From: Ilyobacter_A sp963668015
GTDB lineage: Bacteria; Fusobacteriota; Fusobacteriia; Fusobacteriales; Fusobacteriaceae
Direction of reading: 5' to 3'
Assembly (NCBI GenBank): GCA_963668015.2
Contig: CAXXCR010000009.1
Span: forward strand, 172,945 to 236,944
Length of the DNA: 64,000 nucleotides
Shown: in pieces, positions 53,582 through 64,000 of the stretch
Numbering within the stretch: position 1 is the first letter of the stretch
Layout: each line of letters opens with the position of its first letter
Notes under the pieces: generated by a model
Told to the model about the DNA's origin: nothing
Database searches by the model: none
The model's input: only the letters and a program-made list of their open reading frames with translations
Program-made: the position numbers and the translations under genes

Positions 53582-53618
53582 TAAAATAAGCCGTTTATCG
53601 GCTTATTTTATTTTTTTG
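53582..53618 (+). terminator. Terminator after spoVG
   Basis: AAATAAGCCG and CGGCTTATTT pair with a small loop and a T-rich tail follows. Confidence 0.85.
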
Positions 53619-53628
53619 AAAAAAGTTA

Positions 53629-53657
53629 TTGACAAAATTTATAGTACATGTTAATAT
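53629..53657 (+). promoter_or_regulatory. Promoter of tRNA-Gln
   Basis: TTGACA (53,629-53,634), 17-bp spacer and TAATAT (53,652-53,657). Confidence 0.8.
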
Positions 53658-53674
53658 AATCGGGCAAAGAGAGA

Positions 53675-53749
53675 TGGGCTGTCGCCAAGCGGTAAGGCAA
53701 CGCACTTTGACTGCGTCATGCGCTGGTTCGAATCCAGCCAGCCCAGCCA
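53675..53749 (+). tRNA. tRNA-Gln (anticodon UUG)
   Basis: A 75-nt tRNA with acceptor TGGGCTG/CAGCCCA, encoded CCA and anticodon TTG. It has its own promoter and terminator. Confidence 0.96.
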
Positions 53750-53763
53750 TTATTTTGTATATA

Positions 53764-53790
53764 AACTCACCTTAAGGGTGAGTTTTTTTT
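53764..53790 (+). terminator. Terminator after tRNA-Gln
   Basis: AACTCACC, TTAA, GGGTGAGTT followed by a T run. Confidence 0.88.
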
Positions 53791-53982
53791 AAAACCTGAA
53801 CTTTAGTGAAAAATATAACAAAAATTTGTGGTTGAAATTTTGTTAATATTGAAATACTGATTAAGTATCCTATAGAAAGACAGGTATAAATTTTTCTGTG
53901 TATTTAAGTCTGACAAAATTTTAATATATCAATCAAGAATTCAGGGATATGTATTTTAATAACTTTAATACTTCTATCTCTG

Positions 53983-54011
53983 TTGCTTAGTCAATAATAT
54001 TGTGCTATACT
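53983..54011 (+). promoter_or_regulatory. Possible promoter of the SLH-porin gene
   Basis: TTGCTT (53,983-53,988), 17-bp spacer and TATACT (54,006-54,011), about 45 bp before the start codon. The rest of the 53,791-53,982 gap shows no gene. Confidence 0.6.
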
Positions 54012-54054
54012 TTTATTGCACGAAAAAATCTCAATAAATTATAATGGTGGTAAG

Positions 54055-55884
54055 ATGAGAAAAATTATTTTTATATTTATAACTATAAGCATACTAAGTT
54101 TTTCACAAGAACTCTCTCCATATGAAACAAAATCCCTGTACAATGACATTAGCAGGGAGCATTGGGCATACAGGGCGGTTGAAAATCTTGTTTACAAAGG
54201 AATTCTTAAAAAAGATTCAGACTTATTTGAGGGGAATTCTGAAGTTAACAGGTATGAGTTTGTATACTACCTTTCCAAGGTACTTAATAATTTAGACGAA
54301 GAAAAGGCAAATCAATCTGATCTATTAATACTTGAAAATCTGGTGTATGAGTTTTCAAAGGAGCTCAATAACTTTGGATTTGATTCAGCAACCTATATGG
54401 ACAGGATAAGGGAAAACGAAGAACAACTTCAGGATCTCCAGAAAAAGACAGAGGCGAACATAGAAAGTATAGAAAATATCGAAAAAAGGGTAGACGAACT
54501 GGAAGAAAAACTTAGGAGTGATAATTTTTTTTATTATGATGAGAGTTATCTCTACAGCAACAATCCGGAAAGAGTAAAATATCTAGATGATATAAGGATA
54601 TCATTGGACACAGGCTTGAGTTACAGGAGGTCCCCTGATTCTGACACTGAGCTCAAAGAAAGGGAGTTGGATGAGTATGAGGGTTTCTATACATTAGAAG
54701 CTGGGTTGTATAGAAAAAATTATGAACTGGTTTTAAAATCCTATAATTCGGATGACTCAAACGACGATGATAAGCTTAGTTTAGAAGCGCAGTATGAAGG
54801 CAAAATTCTAAACGGGCTTAATTTTAATTTTCACACAAAAGGATATGAAAGATTTTTTAGGTCACAATTCAATAATATTGTATACGACAACTACAGCCCT
54901 GAAGATGGGTATGATGAATTTAATTCATACGGGGTAGGGCTTTTTACAGAAGATTTGGGTATCTACATAGAAAAAAATGACATAGACCTTAGTCCTGAAG
55001 ATCTATCTGAGCTACCTTCTGACAAATCGTTTGTGAACTATGCATCCACAACCAATATCATTGCCAAAGCAGACTACAGGTATTTTGAAACCTTGGTCAT
55101 AAGGGATGCAAACGAGGACAATTACGATTATGAAATAGACTTAAAATATCCTGATTTAGATATTATGGATATAGTAATTGGGTACGCAAATGAGGAAAGA
55201 AGCGATTATAGAAACGAATACTATAATTTTGAAAGTTTTTTCGGTGAAAAAAAACGTTTTGGTATTGGTTATGAAAAAAAATTAGACGGCGGCACAAGTT
55301 TGTATGATGACTATTATAGTGAGCTGGATTATAAAATAGGCAGGACAGGAAAGATCAAATACAGACTGGAGTATTTAGATACCTCAAATGATTCTTACAT
55401 AAATAACAGAGTACTTTTCAGGAATTCAACAGAAGATGGCAAGGTAAAAACATATTTTAGTTATGGAAATATACAGCTTGATAAAGGTCTTGTGTTTGTG
55501 GAATCAGATATATTAAATATCGACAAAGACGAGACAGAGGATCACTTTTATCAAGAAATACTTGGAAAATTGGAGTATCAATTTTTGCCTAAGCTGACCC
55601 TGAAGGGTGGGTATATATACAGGATATACAGGAATAACCTGGAACTTTCTTCCGGAGAAGAAACCGATAATATAAATACGGCATTCCTTAAACTCAATTA
55701 TAAATTTAAGGAGAATATGGACATATATTTAAGTTATATAAAGAATGATTCTGAAAAACAGTGGGATGACAGGTCACTGGATCTAGATGATGAGAAGCTG
55801 GATATTGATTACGATGGTGATACAGGTATAATAAGGAGATATGAAAAGGGGAAGTTTACATTAGGATTTAGTTTAACAATATAA
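54055..55884 (+). CDS. Outer-membrane protein with N-terminal SLH domain, coiled coil and predicted beta-barrel
   Basis: 609 residues. The signal peptide (KIIFIFITISILSFSQE) is followed by an SLH-type domain (about 22-80: YNDISREHWAYRAVENLVYKG, then VNRYEFVYYLSKVLN), then a coiled coil (about 110-165, EQLQDLQKKTEANIESIENI). The rest has alternating aromatic and polar residues and ends in FTLGFSLTI, typical of a beta-barrel closing strand. The layout resembles porins that tether the outer membrane to the cell wall by an SLH domain (OmpM-like). I choose ATG 54055, after GGTGG. Confidence 0.82.
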   Translation: MRKIIFIFITISILSFSQELSPYETKSLYNDISREHWAYRAVENLVYKGILKKDSDLFEGNSEVNRYEFVYYLSKVLNNLDEEKANQSDLLILENLVYEFSKELNNFGFDSATYMDRIRENEEQLQDLQKKTEANIESIENIEKRVDELEEKLRSDNFFYYDESYLYSNNPERVKYLDDIRISLDTGLSYRRSPDSDTELKERELDEYEGFYTLEAGLYRKNYELVLKSYNSDDSNDDDKLSLEAQYEGKILNGLNFNFHTKGYERFFRSQFNNIVYDNYSPEDGYDEFNSYGVGLFTEDLGIYIEKNDIDLSPEDLSELPSDKSFVNYASTTNIIAKADYRYFETLVIRDANEDNYDYEIDLKYPDLDIMDIVIGYANEERSDYRNEYYNFESFFGEKKRFGIGYEKKLDGGTSLYDDYYSELDYKIGRTGKIKYRLEYLDTSNDSYINNRVLFRNSTEDGKVKTYFSYGNIQLDKGLVFVESDILNIDKDETEDHFYQEILGKLEYQFLPKLTLKGGYIYRIYRNNLELSSGEETDNINTAFLKLNYKFKENMDIYLSYIKNDSEKQWDDRSLDLDDEKLDIDYDGDTGIIRRYEKGKFTLGFSLTI

Positions 55885-55906
55885 ATTTATAGGGGGGAGA
55901 TTAATA

Positions 55907-57256
55907 ATGGAAAAACTGTCTTTTAGTTACTCAAACGCAAATCAATTTATAGCTCAACACGAGCTTGACTTTATGGAAGCGCAAATTTCTTTAATGGGGG
56001 AAATTTTAGAGGCGAAGAATGGTGCAGGTAATGATTTTTTGGGATGGTTGGATCTGCCGGTTAACTACGACAAGGAGGAGTTTTCTAGAATAAAGAAAGC
56101 TGCCGAGAAAATAAAGTCTAATTCCGAAGTGCTTGTAGTGATAGGTATTGGCGGGTCATATCTCGGTGCAAAATCTGCCATTGAGTTTTTATCACATACA
56201 TTCTATAACAACCTGCCTAAAGAAAATAGAAAGGGCCCTGAGATTTACTTCGTTGGAACAAATATATCTGGAACTTACATAAGTCACCTTTTAGAACTTA
56301 TCGGTGACAGAGATTTTTCTGTAAATGTAATTTCAAAATCAGGGACTACAACTGAACCAGCTATAGCTTTTAGAATCTTTAAGAAGAAGCTAGAGGAAAA
56401 ATACGGAAAAGAAGCTGCCAAAGAAAGAATATTTGCAACAACAGACAAGGCAAGAGGGGCATTAAAACAATTGTCTACAAATGAAGGTTATGAAACTTTT
56501 GTTGTACCGGATGATGTAGGCGGAAGATTTTCAGTTTTAACAGCAGTGGGACTGCTTCCTATTGCAGCTGCAGGTATAGATATAGAGGAACTTATGAAAG
56601 GTGCAACTGATGCAAGGGAAGCCTACAAGTCTCCTTATGCTGAAAATGACTGCTACAAATATGCAGCTGTTAGAAATATTTTATATAGAAAAGGTAAGGC
56701 TATCGAGTTACTAATAAACTACGAACCAAGGCTACATTATATATCAGAGTGGTGGAAACAGCTTTATGGAGAGTCAGAAGGTAAAGATGGAAAAGGCCTT
56801 TATCCAGCATCTGCTGATTTTACAACTGATCTTCACTCTTTGGGACAGTTTATACAGGACGGAACCAGAAACCTTTTTGAAACATTGATCAGTATAGAAA
56901 CTCCTGAAAAGGATCTTGTAATCGAGGCAGATGAAGCAGATCTTGACGGATTGAACTATATAGCAGGTGAGACGTTGGACTATGTTAATAAAAAAGCTGC
57001 AGAGGGAACTATCTTAGCGCACACTGATGGAGGGGTTCCAAATATCGAGATCAAAATACCGGAGGCGACACCTTATCACTTGGGATACCTTTTCTATTTC
57101 TTTGAAAAAGCTTGTGGTGTAAGTGGGTATCTACTGGGTGTAAATCCATTTAATCAGCCAGGTGTAGAAGATTATAAAAGAAACATGTTTGCACTACTGG
57201 GAAAAGCTGGATACGAAGAAGCTGCTAAAGATCTGGAAAAGAGACTTAATAAATAA
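55907..57256 (+). CDS. pgi: Glucose-6-phosphate isomerase
   Basis: Interconverts glucose 6-phosphate and fructose 6-phosphate. The 449-residue length is the short bacterial form. VIGIGGSYLGAKSAIEFL (about 78-95) and NVISKSGTTTEPAIAFR (phosphate-binding), and a C-terminal NPFNQPGVEDYK are diagnostic. It has a strong GGGGGGAG site. Confidence 0.97.
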   Translation: MEKLSFSYSNANQFIAQHELDFMEAQISLMGEILEAKNGAGNDFLGWLDLPVNYDKEEFSRIKKAAEKIKSNSEVLVVIGIGGSYLGAKSAIEFLSHTFYNNLPKENRKGPEIYFVGTNISGTYISHLLELIGDRDFSVNVISKSGTTTEPAIAFRIFKKKLEEKYGKEAAKERIFATTDKARGALKQLSTNEGYETFVVPDDVGGRFSVLTAVGLLPIAAAGIDIEELMKGATDAREAYKSPYAENDCYKYAAVRNILYRKGKAIELLINYEPRLHYISEWWKQLYGESEGKDGKGLYPASADFTTDLHSLGQFIQDGTRNLFETLISIETPEKDLVIEADEADLDGLNYIAGETLDYVNKKAAEGTILAHTDGGVPNIEIKIPEATPYHLGYLFYFFEKACGVSGYLLGVNPFNQPGVEDYKRNMFALLGKAGYEEAAKDLEKRLNK

Positions 57257-57259
57257 ATT

Positions 57260-57286
57260 AAAGAGGGTGCCTTGGCACCCTCTTTA
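57260..57286 (+). terminator. Terminator after pgi
   Basis: AAAGAGGGTGCC and GGCACCCTCTTT form a 12-bp stem with a TT loop. No long T run follows, so termination may be partial. Confidence 0.75.
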
Positions 57287-57311
57287 ATGTAAAACATTTG
57301 GAGGTGAAAAA

Positions 57312-58703
57312 ATGTTATATTCAAAAGAGATTGGTTGGAAAAAAATCAGCGAAACAGAAAAAAAAGATATATTTGAATTTTCGGAAGGTTATAAAAAGTT
57401 TTTGGATTTAGCTAAAACGGAAAGGGAGTTTGTAGAAGAGGCGGTAAAACTTGCCAAAGACAACGGCTTTAAAAATGCAGATAATATTGACAACATCAAT
57501 CCCGGTGATAAAGTGTACTATGTCAACAGGCATAAAAACATAGTTTTAGCTGTAATTGGAAAGGAAGATATTCTAGAAGGAATAAATTTCATAGTATCTC
57601 ATATAGACTCTCCTAGACTGGATTTGAAGCAAAACCCTTTATATGAAGATACGGATTATGCATTGATGAAAACCCATTATTATGGAGGAATAAAAAAATA
57701 TCACTGGGCAGCCATACCGCTTGCACTGCATGGAGTGGTTGTATTGAAAAGCGGCGACACAGTCAGGATAAAAATAGGAGAGGATGAGAATGACCCTGTG
57801 TTTACAATTCCGGATCTTCTTCCGCACTTAGACAGAAATGTACAAAGGGAAAGGAAAGCTGGAGAGGTATTAAAAGGGGAGGAGTTAAACATAATAGTTG
57901 GGTCTATACCTAGTAAAATCGAAAATGAAAAGATAAAGGAGCTTTTTAAATATGCTGTACTTGAAAAACTCAACGAGGTTTATGGGATAGAAGAGGAAGA
58001 TTTTATTTCTGCTGAATTGGAAGTCGTACCAGCTTACAAGGCTAAAGATGTAGGTCTTGATAGGGGAATAATTGGTGCATATGGTCATGACGACAGGATA
58101 TGTGCATATACGTCTTTGATGTCTATATTGGAACTAGATGGAATTCCTGAAAAAACTGCAGTTTGTTATTTAGCAGATAAAGAAGAAATAGGTTCAACAG
58201 GATCTACAGGATTGCAATCTAGGTATCTAGAGTATTTCACATCGGACATAATATATAAATTAAAAGGTAGCCAGTATAATGATTATTTATTGAGAAAATG
58301 TCTTTGGAACTCTAAGGCTCTTTCATCGGATGTAAATGTAGGAGTTGATCCAATTTTTAAAAGTGTACACGATCAACAAAATGCAGCTAAATTAGGATAT
58401 GGTATAGTTTTGACAAAATATACAGGTAGTGGTGGGAAATATACATCTAATGATGCTGATGCAGAATATGTAGCTGAATTGAGAAAGATTTTTGATGACA
58501 ATAATATAAAATGGCAGACAGGAATGTTAGGGAAAGTAGACGAAGGAGGAGGAGGAACGGTTGCAAAATATTTAGCACACTTTGGTATTTTAACTATTGA
58601 TGCAGGACCGGCCCTTTTGTCTATGCATGCTCCATTTGAGTTAGCTTCAAAATTTGACGTATATGAGGTATACAAAGCATACAATATATTTTATAAGATT
58701 TAA
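57312..58703 (+). CDS. M18-family zinc aminopeptidase
   Basis: 463 residues. Metal-binding motifs are visible: VSHIDSPRLD (His and Asp), GAYGHDDRIC (Asp), DKEEIGSTGSTG (catalytic Glu and neighbours), and a C-terminal SMHAPFELASKFD (His). Family members cleave N-terminal acidic or neutral residues from peptides, which would fit the opp-supplied peptide use. It follows pgi and its terminator. Confidence 0.92.
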   Translation: MLYSKEIGWKKISETEKKDIFEFSEGYKKFLDLAKTEREFVEEAVKLAKDNGFKNADNIDNINPGDKVYYVNRHKNIVLAVIGKEDILEGINFIVSHIDSPRLDLKQNPLYEDTDYALMKTHYYGGIKKYHWAAIPLALHGVVVLKSGDTVRIKIGEDENDPVFTIPDLLPHLDRNVQRERKAGEVLKGEELNIIVGSIPSKIENEKIKELFKYAVLEKLNEVYGIEEEDFISAELEVVPAYKAKDVGLDRGIIGAYGHDDRICAYTSLMSILELDGIPEKTAVCYLADKEEIGSTGSTGLQSRYLEYFTSDIIYKLKGSQYNDYLLRKCLWNSKALSSDVNVGVDPIFKSVHDQQNAAKLGYGIVLTKYTGSGGKYTSNDADAEYVAELRKIFDDNNIKWQTGMLGKVDEGGGGTVAKYLAHFGILTIDAGPALLSMHAPFELASKFDVYEVYKAYNIFYKI

Positions 58704-58813
58704 ATAATATAATTAATTTTGTATTATTCATTGAGTATTTAACTGTGAACCTAATATTTATTGGATTTCATTTTTTATATTAAAACTTATTTGTAAAAAA
58801 AACTAAAAAACTG

Positions 58814-58842
58814 TTGACACGAATAAAAAGATATGTTAATAT
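58814..58842 (+). promoter_or_regulatory. rRNA operon promoter
   Basis: TTGACA (58,814-58,819), 17-bp spacer and TAATAT (58,837-58,842), about 120 bp before the 16S gene. The leader with GTCTC...GAGAC inverted arms resembles that after the promoter at 63,931. Confidence 0.85.
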
Positions 58843-58962
58843 ACTATTCGTCTCGAGGGAAGAAAAATTCATTAGAGACTAGGACATTGTTAACTAAATA
58901 GAGAAAGTTAAGCACTATATAAAAGATTATGGTGAATACCTCGTTAAGAGGATAAAATATAT

Positions 58963-60482
<1,520 letters not shown>

Positions 60483-60515
60483 AAGGAGCAAAAGCTTGCT
60501 TTCTCTATTTATTTT

Positions 60516-60592
<77 letters not shown>

Positions 60593-60595
60593 TAT

Positions 60596-60671
60596 GGGGA
60601 TATAGCTCAGTTGGGAGAGCGTCGCACTTGCACTGCGAAGGTCAGCGGTTCGACTCCGCTTATCTCCACCA
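60596..60671 (+). tRNA. tRNA-Ala (anticodon UGC)
   Basis: 76-nt tRNA in the 16S-23S spacer, acceptor GGGGATA/TATCTCC, encoded ACCA, anticodon TGC. Confidence 0.97.
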
Positions 60672-60740
60672 TTGATTCTTAGGACATTGAAAACTGTATA
60701 GTAGATAATAAAAGAGAGTTAGACTGAGAAGTCTGTTTTA

Positions 60741-63674
<2,934 letters not shown>

Positions 63675-63750
63675 AAAAGATTATTTACTATACAGTTTTG
63701 AGTGTTCTAAGGAACAGCAAAGAAAAAAAATATATATATATATAACCATA

Positions 63751-63868
63751 GCTTGGTGAAGATAGCTAAGGGGGTACACCTGGTCACATACCGAACCCAG
63801 AAGTTAAGCCCTTAAACGCCGAAAGTACTTGGGTGGCAACGCCCCGGGAGGATAGGTATTCGCCAAGC
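63751..63868 (+). rRNA. rrf: 5S ribosomal RNA
   Basis: 118 nt, with outer helix GCTTGGTG/CGCCAAGC and the conserved CCGAACCCAGAAGTTAAGC. A T-rich tail directly after it serves as the operon terminator. Confidence 0.95.
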
Positions 63869-63930
63869 TTTTTTTATTTTTTGTTTAAATTTATTTTTGT
63901 GAAAAATCAGATAAAAAATAAAAAAAGTTA

Positions 63931-63959
63931 TTGACAAAGAGTCTATACTGTGTTATTAT
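63931..63959 (+). promoter_or_regulatory. Second stable-RNA promoter at the right edge
   Basis: TTGACA (63,931-63,936), 17-bp spacer and TATTAT (63,954-63,959), followed by a leader like those of the rrn and tRNA operons. Another rRNA or tRNA operon probably starts beyond base 64,000. Confidence 0.75.
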
Positions 63960-64000
63960 ATATCTCGTCTTGAAGAGCAAGTTGCTCAGAGACAGTAGGA

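Overview
The window is AT-rich DNA with gene content and order of a fusobacterium of the Ilyobacter/Propionigenium type. Pointers are a complete Rnf operon, an outer-membrane protein with an S-layer-homology domain, a short YidC, and a Fusobacteriales-like 16S gene. This assignment is inferred by eye, without a database comparison. The segment carries an rRNA operon, gyrAB and recF, so it belongs to the main chromosome.

Layout. Every gene from base 1 to about 39.4 kb is on the minus strand: argG (partial)-argH; a polar amino-acid ABC transporter with an attenuator-like leader; oppABCDF; six tRNAs (Pro-Gly-Arg-His-Lys-Leu); gapA-pgk; an RluA-family pseudouridine synthase; ridA; rnfCDGEAB; pth; pheST; a phosphodiesterase; a UspA-like protein; and yaaA-recF-dciA-like-remB-like-gyrB-gyrA. 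Every gene from 41.0 kb to the end is on the plus strand: rpmH-rnpA-yidD-yidC-jag-mnmE, mnmG, mfd-PPIase-mazG-rqcP-ispE-spoVG, tRNA-Gln, an SLH porin, pgi, an M18 aminopeptidase, then 16S-tRNA-Ile-tRNA-Ala-23S-5S and the promoter of what is probably another stable-RNA operon.

The divergence point at 39.4-41.0 kb sits between the two gene blocks that normally flank bacterial oriC. The usual dnaA-dnaN pair is missing there. In its place are an intact IS256-family insertion, a 53-codon gene, a 582-residue plasmid-type replication initiator (37,651-39,399, minus), and 1.6 kb of very AT-rich DNA. That AT-rich stretch holds nine same-orientation copies of an 18-bp motif with consensus TGTACATNNNCAATAATA. 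One copy overlaps the -35 box of the initiator's own promoter. About thirteen more copies lie outside the array, nearly all between 34.9 and 52.4 kb. This looks like a chromosome whose origin is run by a Rep/iteron-type system, with a DciA-like helicase-loader gene nearby, and it is the main finding.

Other non-coding content: four copies of a 340-435 bp MITE-like element with similar ends and internal hairpins (11.3, 22.3, 35.0 and 46.5 kb), three of them next to an origin-type 18-mer; a 260-nt leader before the amino-acid transporter with two terminators and a 9-codon peptide ending Leu-Gln-stop; and intrinsic terminators after most operons.
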